The position numbers were made by a program, and so were the translations under genes. This document shows, piece after piece, positions 1 to 7,461 of a stretch of DNA of 31,233 nucleotides. Position 1 is the first letter of the stretch. Each line of letters starts with the position of its first letter. The notes below the pieces were generated by a model. That model saw only the letters and a program-made list of their open reading frames with translations. It was not told where the DNA came from and searched no databases. This stretch comes from a virus. The DNA is taken from IMG/VR virus record IMGVR_UViG_3300025138_000201, positions 1 through 31,233 of that record; one strand, given 5' to 3'.

Positions 1-80
1 ACTGTACTCTTTGTAAGATTGAGCTGCCGAGATAGTATACCAAAAAGCTCAATTGCTCTCTTGACTTGAGGGGATGAAAT

Positions 81-113
81 AAAAAAAGCTCTGAAAATTA
101 TTTCAGAGCTTTT
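81..113 (-). terminator. Ancestral tRNA-Arg terminator, copy 1
   Basis: A 13-bp perfect stem (AAAAGCTCTGAAA with TTTCAGAGCTTTT) encloses the loop ATTA. Read on the minus strand it ends in a T-run. It sits immediately beyond the tRNA 3'-end core, so it fits the original terminator of the minus-strand tRNA. Confidence 0.8.
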
Positions 114-127
114 GTGACCTCGACAGG
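114..127 (-). other. Residual att core (third copy)
   Basis: GTGACCTCGACAGG is also present at both prophage ends (1868 and 29638). After base 127 it departs from the tRNA sequence, so no tRNA is present here. It marks the outer end of an earlier insertion at this tRNA gene. Confidence 0.75.
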
Positions 128-197
128 GCTCAATTAATTGCCATATACAGGACTCAAGATGTATTTTTAGAAAATTTTAGACGAAATTGGGACAAAA

Positions 198-1277
198 TCA
201 CTTTAGAAATAAGTCAACCAAGCGATTATTGACGTAATATTTGCCTGTACCAATTTTTTGTTCTACCAGTAGTCCGTCTTTAGCCAATTTGTTGAGATAA
301 TTGGATGCAGTTATCCTTGACACACCCAAGTCCTCTACCACAAATTCTATTTTAGTATAGGGGTGTTTGAATAAGTTATTGAGCAGATCCTGACTATAAA
401 ACTTATATCTATTCCGAAGAATATTTTTGTATTCTTGCATTAGAGCTTTGATATCAATGATGAGAGAAAGCACTTCTTTAGAAGTTGTCTCAATAGCTTC
501 CAACATATAGAGTACCCATTCCTCCCATTCTCCCTGATCTCTGACTTGTTGTAACAACTTATAGTATTCAGGCTTATGATTGATAATGTACCTACTCAAA
601 TAGAGTATAGGTAGATTGAGCAATTGCTTTTGTACCAGGTACAGAATATTAATAATCCTTCCAGTTCTTCCATTGCCATCATAAAACGGATGAATACTTT
701 CAAATTGAAAATGTATGACAGCCATCTTTATGAGCGGATCAACATCCAGAATTTCATCATCATTGATGAATTGCTCCAGATTGGACATTAATCCTTCGAT
801 TTCAGCACTATCTTGAGGTGGTGTATAAATTGTTTCGCCTGTTTCAGAATTGGAAAGTACTGTGCCGGGTACTTTTCGAAACCCAGCTTTGTTCTTCTCA
901 AGTACCTCTTGAATTTTCACAATGTCATTACACCTCAACAGCCCGTTTTCTGATACTAAACCAAATCCTGTTTTTAGTGCTTCGGAGTAACTTTGAACCT
1001 CTTTTGCTTCTAGTGATTTGATATTTTCGAATTGAAGCTCAGCCTTGAAAAGATCATCATGTGTCGTAATGATGTTTTCAATTGCAGAACTATCTTTCGC
1101 TTCTTGCAGCAAAAGTGTATTAAGGAGGATGATCTGATTAGGGATAGTTTGTGCCATCCCTTTTAACTCTGCTAGTGCTCTATGCACTGAAGGAAGTTTT
1201 TTCAAGATGCGCTTAGTCTCCAAATCTGCCTCATAGGGTAAGTTTTGAAGTGTCCAATTAGTATTTGCCTCACTCAT
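198..1277 (-). CDS. Fic-domain protein, class II, predicted adenylyltransferase
   Basis: Fic enzymes usually transfer AMP from ATP to a hydroxyl side chain of a target protein. The 359-aa protein has a Fic_N-type helical N-terminus, an inhibitory helix SSAIEN at residues 63-68 that fits [S/T]xxxE[G/N], an intact catalytic motif HPFYDGNGRTGR at 196-207, and a winged-helix-like C-terminus (about 305-359). The inhibitory motif lies N-terminal to the Fic core in the same chain (class II), so activity should be self-restrained by its Glu. Length and motifs are those of a full, active member. It stands alone between the 127-bp repeats with no antitoxin partner, consistent with a self-inhibited enzyme. 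The target is unknown. The start ATG at 1277 is the first plausible one, with the hydrophilic N-terminus usual for the family. Confidence 0.93.
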   Translation of the reverse strand: MSEANTNWTLQNLPYEADLETKRILKKLPSVHRALAELKGMAQTIPNQIILLNTLLLQEAKDSSAIENIITTHDDLFKAELQFENIKSLEAKEVQSYSEALKTGFGLVSENGLLRCNDIVKIQEVLEKNKAGFRKVPGTVLSNSETGETIYTPPQDSAEIEGLMSNLEQFINDDEILDVDPLIKMAVIHFQFESIHPFYDGNGRTGRIINILYLVQKQLLNLPILYLSRYIINHKPEYYKLLQQVRDQGEWEEWVLYMLEAIETTSKEVLSLIIDIKALMQEYKNILRNRYKFYSQDLLNNLFKHPYTKIEFVVEDLGVSRITASNYLNKLAKDGLLVEQKIGTGKYYVNNRLVDLFLK

Positions 1278-1319
1278 ATGTAAAGCTTTTCCTTTTTTCT
1301 TTACAAAGCAAGTGTCAAG

Positions 1320-1346
1320 TGTATAGTTTTTTAGCTTTTCTATACA
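1320..1346. promoter_or_regulatory. Inverted repeat upstream of fic
   Basis: TGTATAG and CTATACA form a perfect 7-bp inverted repeat with a 13-bp spacer, 43-69 bp upstream of the fic start codon. The Fic protein has a C-terminal winged helix, so this could be an autoregulatory operator. That role is inference only. Confidence 0.35.
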
Positions 1347-1390
1347 TAAGGGCGGTGATATGCAAAGAAAAGTGCTTTAAGTGAATATAA

Positions 1391-1556
1391 CTAGTGTTAA
1401 GTTAAGTGTACTGTGTCGTATAAGTTGCCGATATTTTTGTTCTAGACAATGCGAAAAACATGAGCCTAGCCGTAGCTAAGGGAGTGTTTTTCAAAGAAGT
1501 ATAGGGCAAAAAGATCAAAGCTTGGTTCGGCTAAAGTATGCTTAACTTAACACTAG
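1391..1556. mobile_element. MITE-like palindromic element
   Basis: The termini are a 21-bp inverted repeat: CTAGTGTTAAGTTAAG is perfect, then two mismatches, then TAC/GTA. Further nested complementary blocks inside (GCCGA/TCGGC, TTTTTG/CAAAAA, GAAAAACA/TGTTTTTC, CCTAGC/GCTAAGG) let the whole 166 bp fold into one long hairpin. There is no coding capacity. The element sits between fic and the second direct repeat. I see no clear target-site duplication. A structured RNA is the alternative. Confidence 0.55.
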
Positions 1557-1754
1557 ATATTGAATCTGTAACAGATACAGGGTTAATTTGAGTCATTTTT
1601 GTAACGAATCAAGGGTAATTTTGATGAATAGTGTAAAAGGTAAAACCGCCTACCTAAACAAATTCCTGTCGTATTTAAGAAATAAGAACCCCTGATCAAT
1701 AATAGTTTGTTTGTAGCGATCATCTGGGCAAATGATTAGGTATATACCTATAGT
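1557..1754. other. Non-coding stretch, nothing recognised
   Basis: About 200 bp between the MITE-like element and the second 127-bp repeat. I see no ORF, RNA gene or strong hairpin here. With 1278-1390 and the palindromic element it makes up the gene-free part upstream of fic. Confidence 0.6.
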
Positions 1755-1881
1755 ACTGTACTCTTTGTAAGATTGAGCTGCCGAGATAGTATACCAAAAA
1801 GCTCAATTGCTCTCTTGACTTGAGGGGATGAAATAAAAAAAGCTCTGAAAATTATTTCAGAGCTTTTGTGACCTCGACAGG
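1755..1881. repeat. 127-bp direct repeat, copy 2
   Basis: Identical to 1-127. Its last 14 bases are the start of the prophage attL core, so this copy is the DNA that stood directly downstream of tRNA-Arg before the phage integrated. Perfect identity implies a recent duplication or gene conversion. Confidence 0.95.
1835..1867 (-). terminator. Ancestral tRNA-Arg terminator, copy 2
   Basis: Same 13-bp stem, ATTA loop and minus-strand T-run as at 81-113. It is now separated from the tRNA by the whole prophage. Confidence 0.8.
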
Positions 1882-1884
1882 ATT
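1868..1884. other. attL core, 17 bp
   Basis: GTGACCTCGACAGGATT matches the right end exactly; flanking bases differ on both sides. It equals the terminal T-stem and acceptor part of the tRNA-Arg 3' end. Confidence 0.9.
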
Positions 1885-1937
1885 TAGAGATAGCTAAATA
1901 TATAGCCCTATTTGCTTTAAATACACTACAAATGACA

Positions 1938-1972
1938 ATGTTGTACCAAATATATCCGATGTTGTACCAAAT
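1938..1972. promoter_or_regulatory. Left arm-type integrase sites (two repeats)
   Basis: ATGTTGTACCAAAT occurs twice, at 1938-1951 and 1959-1972, exactly 21 bp apart (two helical turns). The same core recurs near the right end. The sites lie between attL and the integrase start, so they probably overlap the integrase promoter and could give autoregulation. Confidence 0.75.
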
Positions 1973-2007
1973 TTCCCTATATTTACAGTTCATTAATCAT
2001 TCAAATA

Positions 2008-3402
2008 ATGGACTTTACAATCAAAGCAGTCATCAAGAATAAATATCTCTATCTCAGATACACTTACAACCGAAAGCCCACCTTCATTAAAATCTCTACA
2101 CTAGAAGAAGAAGACATAAAAACATTTGATTCTAAAAAAGGAACTTTCAAAAATAACCTGCTTCATAACTCATTAATCAGACAGCAAATAGATTATCTAG
2201 AAGTCTTTGCAACCAAGGCTTCTGATAAATCTTCTGATTACATAAAAGAAAACTTTCACACCTACATTGACAAGAAAGCAACCATAACTAAGCAAGTTCA
2301 AACAGCTACTAAGGTCATGCATTTTGTCGGTAAACTTGACTTTGATAGTCTACTAAAAGAGAAAAAAGAATTAGAAGAAAGATTAATAGAGATTCAAAAA
2401 GAGATATTCAAATTCAATCAGTCTGGACATCAAACAGAATCAGAACTTCAATTTAAAATGTTATTAGATGATTATCCGAATGCATCAAAATTCACAAAGA
2501 AAGCCAACGCAAACAGGACTATTAGTCAGATAAAAACATGGGCAAAGACTCTAAAAGAATTTTCAAATGATACTGGTACACAGTTAAGCTTTGAAAATAT
2601 GAATGATGAATTTGAAAGTGCATATGGAAATTATTTGATGTATGACAGTCATCATAAATTCTTTAATTCTACTTATGGTAGCCATCTAAGAAAGCTTAAA
2701 ACATTCTTAACATATAGTAGTAAAAATAATAATGTCGAAATCAAAAAGAATTATCTGAATTGGTCTACAAAAAATCCTGCTAAACAGATTGTAATTCTTA
2801 CTAACATAGAATTAGAAATGATATGGAACTACAAAAACAACCTAACAGACTCACAACAAAAGATAGTTGATATAACATGGTTTCAATCTTGGACTGGTCT
2901 AAGGATAAGCGATGTTTTAAATTCTGCATGGGAACTCAATCAAGCAAAGCAAAAGAATATATTAGAAGGTACTTGTTTGAAAAATAAAGGTAGCTATGTT
3001 ATTGACTTGAATTACGATACAACTGGTAGAACTATTGACATACTAAAAGAGTATAATTACAAAATGGACTTCTTTACCGACAAGCATTACAACGAGACAA
3101 TAAAGAAGGTCTTGAAAATAGTCTTTGATGCCAATAATCACATCAAAGAAGATATCATTGTTAGCAGGTATAAAGTAGATAAAGAGTTTAAGATAACTAA
3201 ACCATGGATTTCTTTATTCTCTTCACATTGTAACAGGAAATACTTTATCAATTATCTAATTAAGATTGGTGTAACAGAAAAACATATTCTTTCTATTATA
3301 GGTAGTGCATCCGCCAGTGAGTTGCAGAGTAGTTATATTTCTAGCAATAAAGAAGACATCATTGAAGCAGGTAGAAAGCGAATTGAAGCATCTAAAAAAT
3401 AA
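2008..3402 (+). CDS. int: Tyrosine recombinase, phage integrase
   Basis: Catalyses site-specific integration and excision between the tRNA-Arg attB and the phage attP. The 464-aa protein has a beta-rich N-terminal arm-binding region with the basic YTYNRKPTFIK stretch, a coiled segment near 115-135, a core-binding region (about 145-245) and the C-terminal catalytic domain. The active-site set is R299 (WTGLRISDV), H407 and R410 (HCNR) and the nucleophile Y443 (SSYIS). The usual LGH box is a divergent IIGSAS, common in Bacteroidetes integrases. The gene is transcribed away from attL, directly downstream of two arm sites. Length is normal and there is no frame disruption. ATG at 2008 is the first start after the arm sites. 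Confidence 0.95.
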   Translation: MDFTIKAVIKNKYLYLRYTYNRKPTFIKISTLEEEDIKTFDSKKGTFKNNLLHNSLIRQQIDYLEVFATKASDKSSDYIKENFHTYIDKKATITKQVQTATKVMHFVGKLDFDSLLKEKKELEERLIEIQKEIFKFNQSGHQTESELQFKMLLDDYPNASKFTKKANANRTISQIKTWAKTLKEFSNDTGTQLSFENMNDEFESAYGNYLMYDSHHKFFNSTYGSHLRKLKTFLTYSSKNNNVEIKKNYLNWSTKNPAKQIVILTNIELEMIWNYKNNLTDSQQKIVDITWFQSWTGLRISDVLNSAWELNQAKQKNILEGTCLKNKGSYVIDLNYDTTGRTIDILKEYNYKMDFFTDKHYNETIKKVLKIVFDANNHIKEDIIVSRYKVDKEFKITKPWISLFSSHCNRKYFINYLIKIGVTEKHILSIIGSASASELQSSYISSNKEDIIEAGRKRIEASKK

Positions 3403-3466
3403 ATGTGTCGAATGTCAAAACAATTCCCTGACTTTTTGGGTTCTGTAATAAATAATATAAATAACA

Positions 3467-3703
3467 ATGAATTACAATGAATTACAACATGCAAAATTTA
3501 AACTAGTAGATAATGAAATGCTAAAACAGGTGCTAAAAAATAACAATACTGAAACAATAGATGATATTTTTGAACATGAACTTTTTTCAATAGTTGAAGG
3601 TGATAGTGTATTAATAGGTACAATTGATTATACTTTAAATGAATCATCATTTGATTTCAGTACTAATCTAAATGTCTATTATGAAATCAAATTAGGGGAA
3701 TAG
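3467..3703 (+). CDS. Small acidic hypothetical protein
   Basis: A 78-aa acidic protein with no signal peptide, membrane segment or motif that I recognise. It follows the integrase by 64 bp on the same strand. The start region holds a duplicated ATGAATTACA; only the first ATG is in frame. A weak hairpin (GGAATA/TATTCC, 3697-3714) overlaps its stop and may attenuate transcription into the next gene. Its position next to int would suit an excisionase or lysogeny regulator, but nothing in the sequence proves that. Confidence 0.6.
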   Translation: MNYNELQHAKFKLVDNEMLKQVLKNNNTETIDDIFEHELFSIVEGDSVLIGTIDYTLNESSFDFSTNLNVYYEIKLGE

Positions 3704-3767
3704 ATTAATATTCCTTTACTTTAAGATATCAAAATAAATCAAATTTATCACTTAAATAAAAATAATT

Positions 3768-4082
3768 ATGTCAGTTGAAAAGAACTTATTAGACACGCTT
3801 AAAGCTTACAACAAATCTACCACTACTTTTAAACTGAAAGATGCAAAAGGTAATTTACACACTATCAAAGAAGGCATCACAGGTGAAATAGTTGAAGTCA
3901 AAGCAACATCATTAGATGCTGAAAAAGCAGATGAAATATTAACACATGTATTCGGTCATAATAAAAGAATTGGTGTGTCTCAATTGACTGATTTACAGGA
4001 TATGGTAAACGGTGTCAAAGAATTAGTTAAAGCTAACGTATCAGCTTCTGCTAGAAAGAAGATTGAAGAAGCACTGGGATAA
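3768..4082 (+). CDS. Hypothetical phage protein
   Basis: 104 aa, mixed charge, likely soluble. A short beta-rich segment (about 20-48, including KLKDAKGNLHTIKEG) is followed by helices, ending in a basic-acidic helix (SARKKIEEALG). I do not recognise the family. It starts 64 bp after the 78-aa gene and ends 20 bp before a strong terminator, so it closes the integrase-side transcription unit. Codon use and AT content match the prophage. Confidence 0.7.
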   Translation: MSVEKNLLDTLKAYNKSTTTFKLKDAKGNLHTIKEGITGEIVEVKATSLDAEKADEILTHVFGHNKRIGVSQLTDLQDMVNGVKELVKANVSASARKKIEEALG

Positions 4083-4102
4083 GAAGTCACAATTATCAAA
4101 AC

Positions 4103-4135
4103 AAAAAGGATAGATTAATAGTCTATCCTTTTTTT
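4103..4135 (+). terminator. Terminator of the integrase-side unit
   Basis: The stem GGATAGA/TCTATCC is extended by A5/T5 and ends in a run of seven T on the plus strand. It lies 20 bp after the stop of the 104-aa gene. Confidence 0.88.
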
Positions 4136-4181
4136 ATGTCTTTTCTACTCTTCTATAAGTTATCAATTACAATACTTACCA

Positions 4182-4230
4182 ACACTATATAATTCAATCC
4201 TAAGAACACTTCTAGCTATTCATTACAACT
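4182..4230. repeat. Imperfect direct repeat, copy 1
   Basis: About 49 bp closely matching 5061-5112. Shared blocks include AATTCAATCCTAAG and TTCTAGCTATTCA. Each copy lies 35-90 bp beyond the 3' end of a small minus-strand gene. Confidence 0.75.
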
Positions 4231-4264
4231 TAACAGTATCAATTTATAGACACTGTTAAAACGC

Positions 4265-4498
4265 TTATAATGAATCAAATAGATTTACTAGACTTCTTAG
4301 AGTTCCTAGACTTCTATTCCTCAAATTAGCCTTGTTATATTCCCACTCTTTAAATAATAAATCTTCATCTATTACTTCCACCGATGAAGCATTGATTTCA
4401 ACAAATTTACAATTAATCTCATTACGCAATCTTTGTAATTCGGTTGACATGGTTAATTCTTCTTTCATCTCGTTTAATTCTTTTTTTTTATATATCAA
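4265..4498 (-). CDS. Small hypothetical protein
   Basis: Up to 77 aa, charged and predicted helical, with no recognised domain. The ATG at 4498 gives a lysine-rich N-terminus; an internal ATG at residue 17 (MSTELQRL) is an equally good start. It is the only decent ORF between the plus-strand terminator and the gene-free stretch, and a copy of the 50-bp repeat lies downstream. A plus-strand ORF overlapping it (4332-4616) looks like a shadow. Moderate to low certainty that it is expressed. Confidence 0.45.
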   Translation of the reverse strand: MIYKKKELNEMKEELTMSTELQRLRNEINCKFVEINASSVEVIDEDLLFKEWEYNKANLRNRSLGTLRSLVNLFDSL

Positions 4499-5198
4499 GG
4501 CTGATAATCAAAAAAGTAGCTTACTGATATATTTCTTCAGAATGAATAACGAATTGATAACAAGCTTATCCAGTTGCTACCTAACAAGACTTCTCTTCTG
4601 CGATGTTAAATCATAACAGATATCAATGATGACAGCTTAGAACTCATTAAATCAGCTAGTGAATTGGTAATTATTGTATTTTTTCCATATGTTTGAAATG
4701 AAGATGAAAAAAGGTAACATTATAAGAAACTCAAAAGCATCACCCAGATTGCATTATTAAGAGATTTTCACTTTCTATTTAACATATACATTCTTATATA
4801 ACACATTCGCATTGTATTATTTCAAGATATTGAACTTTAAGAAGAGGTATTTTGGGTTATTCGGTGATGCTTAATTTGATTCTTGAAATAGCCCAATAAA
4901 AAAGAATTCAAATAGTCCTAGGTTGTCAGAAATAGATGTGGAGGATTCAAACTTATGAAGGCTGAATCCGTGGAAATCTTTTGCTAAATCAATTCCTTCG
5001 GCACTACGTTCTTTCTATAATTTATCAGTAGTTTAAAACGCACCTCAATTCTTCTACTGGACACTATTTAATTCAATCCTAAGCGACTTTCTAGCTATTC
5101 ACTACTACAACTATCAACCAACTTTAACAGCGCAGAAAAACAACATTCTAATAGAAAATCACTATAATTTTTAGAATAACATCAGTTGGGTCTATCAC
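4499..5198. other. Gene-free stretch with inverted repeats
   Basis: About 700 bp with no credible ORF on either strand. It holds a 10-bp perfect inverted repeat (AAGCATCACC near 4737, GGTGATGCTT near 4863). It also has a partly matching pair TTTCAAGA/TCTTGAAA near 4818 and 4883, and a small hairpin GGATTCA/TGAATCC at 4943-4969. It might encode a structured RNA or be decayed coding DNA. Confidence 0.5.
5061..5112. repeat. Imperfect direct repeat, copy 2
   Basis: Matches 4182-4230 with a 3-bp insertion and a few substitutions. It lies in the same position relative to the next small minus-strand gene, so the pair may mark a duplicated 3' module. Confidence 0.75.
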
Positions 5199-5474
5199 TC
5201 AAAAATCACTGGATAGTAACAGCTTCTGGGTGAACTTGATAAATAGGTATTTGTAGAATACATTATCTACTGCCATTGGAAAGTTATCATTGAGATGCTT
5301 GTAATAATTAATAGCTGTATTTGGAAGGTAGTCCAGGACATAGACAAGATTATCAAAGCTTTCCATGATTCTATACCTATCAGCATATACTTCTAATTTC
5401 AATTCATTGGAAATGGGACGATTAAATAATCCTTCTATTTCATCCAGTAATTCACTATCATCTAACATCATCAT
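5199..5474 (-). CDS. Small acidic hypothetical protein
   Basis: 91 aa with three consecutive ATG codons at the start, an acidic N-terminus (LDDSELLDEIEGLF) and a helical remainder. No domain recognised. It begins beside the putative replication origin and points away from the polymerase-like gene. It is the best candidate for a leftward early regulator by position, but no DNA-binding motif is visible. Confidence 0.55.
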   Translation of the reverse strand: MMMLDDSELLDEIEGLFNRPISNELKLEVYADRYRIMESFDNLVYVLDYLPNTAINYYKHLNDNFPMAVDNVFYKYLFIKFTQKLLLSSDF

Positions 5475-5563
5475 TTATCACTTTCTATTATAAAGTCTTG
5501 AATATTGTTTGTGCTAAAAGGAGTTGATTAATTAATTCTTTTTGATTGGATAAATCTTCATTA

Positions 5564-5891
5564 AAAATTTGGGGGGGAAATCATTTCAATTACTAAAACA
5601 GGACAAAAAAATGGGACACATTATTGATAGTATATTATATAATTATAATTAATATATTTTACCAAATTTAAATAGTTAAGTAGTTAAAAGAGTTTATAAT
5701 AATTTCAATGGTTAAAGACTATTCCCCCCGAATTTTATATTAATAACAATACTTCTACCAACCCAAAAGAGTAATTAATCTAATCCTTTTACGACAATCT
5801 ATAATTTCAATCATTCTACTTTCTACCAACATTTCTACCTAAGTTTTTTTAAACAAAAAAAACACCTATTCCTTTAAACTTATTCTCCTAC
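5564..5891. other. Putative phage replication origin
   Basis: In very AT-rich DNA there is an inverted repeat with long G/C runs: G7 flanked by AAAATTT and AAAT (5564-5581), and ATTCCCCCCGAATTTT (5721-5736). Between them lie about 140 bp of nearly pure A/T (5620-5665 is extreme) suitable for unwinding, and AGTTAA-type repeats. Beyond the right arm are TTCTACC-like repeats at 5753, 5814, 5821 and 5833. The polymerase-like gene follows at 5967. No canonical DnaA box cluster is evident. The whole intergenic gap is 5475-5966 and holds no gene. Confidence 0.45.
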
Positions 5892-5966
5892 CCTCCTATA
5901 ATAATTAATCAAATAGAGTTTTTTGATTTTGAAGAATGATATATAAAAAGAAAGAATAACTAAATA

Positions 5967-7451
5967 ATGTTGTATGAGTCAGTAAATATTAAACATGGTA
6001 CAAAGGATAATTTAACAGGTCTCTTTTATAATTCAATTACTAATAAATGGGTTGTCAGACTCAGAACATCTTCAAAGGGAATATCAAAAAATAAGACATA
6101 CAATGAAAAATTATCTATCATCAAAAAAGAGTCAAAGGATTACGAAAGCTTTGGATGGCTACCTATTAATATTTCTATTGATGATATATCCATTAGTGCC
6201 CATCATAACTTTAATAGCAGAGTATTTTTTGATATTGATAGGGCTATTTCTCTATTCACATTATTAATAATTAAAAGAACACATTCCATTCAAAAGAACA
6301 CATTCGGATTAAAAAATGGATATATTAATATCCATTCAAAAGATTTAAGAAAATATGTAGGTAATAATTATAAAGAATATCTTCTATTTTTTGAAAAGAG
6401 TGAATATATAGTAAATTATAAAAGTGGTCGCAAAGGTTATTTATCAAATGATTATTCAAAACAATATAAGCTACATCCTAGCCTATTAAAGTCTACATCT
6501 ATAACAGAACATAGAAAGTATTACAAAGTATCTTACACTTCACCTAGAACACTAGTAAAGCTATATGAAGCAAAGCAAAAGAAGAAGTTGGAAATTCTCA
6601 AATCAGAAACGAGAATTGAATTAAAGCAAAATGTTTATAAGCTTGTTGAGTCCATAGATATTGAAGCCTTTACTAGTTACTGTTTATCCAATGCAGCTAC
6701 TTTTAAAAATGATGATATTCTTAATGATACATTAGTGAGAATATCAGAAATTAAGAGTGGTAATATAACATTCAATTCAAAGGATGAATATGGTAATCGT
6801 TTTCATTCTCCATTTACAAACACCACTAAAATATTAAGAAACTTTATTAAAATAAATAATTCTACTATCAGTGAAATTGATATCAAAAATTCTCAATTCT
6901 ATTTTCTTTCTTGTTTGACTTTGTTTTCAAAAGCTTCTATTGAGTTATTAAAAGAGACTGGAATTCCAGTCATAAGACTAAAAGAAACGTGTCATCTATT
7001 AGATTACTATTATAACAATTATTCAGATTTTAAAGAATTTATAGATTTATGCTTGTCGGGTAATATTTACAATTACTTAATAGAGAATCTACCATTTAAC
7101 AATCTCACTAAATCAAAGGTGAAAGACTTATGTTTCAAGGCTTTATTTTCTTCTTCAAAACAATGCGCATCATCAAAGAAGAAACTTAAAGTTGTATTTC
7201 CTAGTCTTGTTAGAGTTTGTGAAATAATCAATAGTACGGAAACTCCAATACCTCTATTATTACAACGCTTAGAGTCATCTATATTAATTGATAGGATTGC
7301 TTTAAAAGGCTGTGATAATTCAATTCATCCTTTTACTACAATACATGATTCAATTATATGTAGTGTTGAAGATGTTGATTTATTTGGGTATCTATTTGAA
7401 ACTACATTTGAAGATGTAGGATTACCTTTACCTATACTTACTAAAAAATAA
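5967..7451 (+). CDS. Predicted replication protein with family A/T7-type polymerase palm
   Basis: Probable phage replicase, 494 aa. The C-terminal half has single-subunit polymerase signatures in the right order. These are YGNRFHSPFTNTTKILRNFI (275-294), like the Pol I segment before the palm; D305 in EIDIKNSQFYF (motif A); an O-helix K382-xxx-K386-xxx-F390-xxx-F394, the same spacing as R754/K758/F762/Y766 of E. coli Pol I; and H460-D461-S462 in TTIHDSII (motif C). HDS resembles T7-like RNA polymerases, whereas HDE is usual in DNA polymerases. The N-terminal 220 residues may contain a winged helix (about 118-180) and replace the exonuclease domain. It directly follows the putative origin and is 10 bp upstream of the next gene. 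DNA polymerase, RNA polymerase or primase are all possible. Confidence 0.6.
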   Translation: MLYESVNIKHGTKDNLTGLFYNSITNKWVVRLRTSSKGISKNKTYNEKLSIIKKESKDYESFGWLPINISIDDISISAHHNFNSRVFFDIDRAISLFTLLIIKRTHSIQKNTFGLKNGYINIHSKDLRKYVGNNYKEYLLFFEKSEYIVNYKSGRKGYLSNDYSKQYKLHPSLLKSTSITEHRKYYKVSYTSPRTLVKLYEAKQKKKLEILKSETRIELKQNVYKLVESIDIEAFTSYCLSNAATFKNDDILNDTLVRISEIKSGNITFNSKDEYGNRFHSPFTNTTKILRNFIKINNSTISEIDIKNSQFYFLSCLTLFSKASIELLKETGIPVIRLKETCHLLDYYYNNYSDFKEFIDLCLSGNIYNYLIENLPFNNLTKSKVKDLCFKALFSSSKQCASSKKKLKVVFPSLVRVCEIINSTETPIPLLLQRLESSILIDRIALKGCDNSIHPFTTIHDSIICSVEDVDLFGYLFETTFEDVGLPLPILTKK

Positions 7452-7461
7452 CTCAAAAGAA

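Larger units (their letters stand above)
1..127. repeat. 127-bp direct repeat, copy 1
   Basis: This stretch is identical base for base to 1755-1881 (offset 1754). The copies diverge after the shared GACAGG. Because the repeat begins at the window edge, it may extend further left. It contains a strong hairpin terminator and, at 114-127, the first 14 bases of the prophage attachment core, which corresponds to the 3' end of tRNA-Arg. The repeat therefore looks like the native DNA that once lay just downstream of the tRNA. Together with copy 2 it brackets the fic gene. Confidence 0.95.

Noticed and set aside
114-127. A second, broken tRNA-Arg gene
   Set aside because: Only the final 14 bases match; sequence after 127 shows no anticodon or D arm.
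1748-1993. 81-aa minus-strand ORF across attL
   Set aside because: It would cross the phage-host junction, the terminator hairpin and the arm sites, so it is an accidental open frame.
4332-4616. 94-aa plus-strand ORF in the left arm
   Set aside because: Overlaps the minus-strand 77-aa ORF, has Ser/Leu-rich shadow composition and no partner; neither strand is strong but the minus one is more protein-like.
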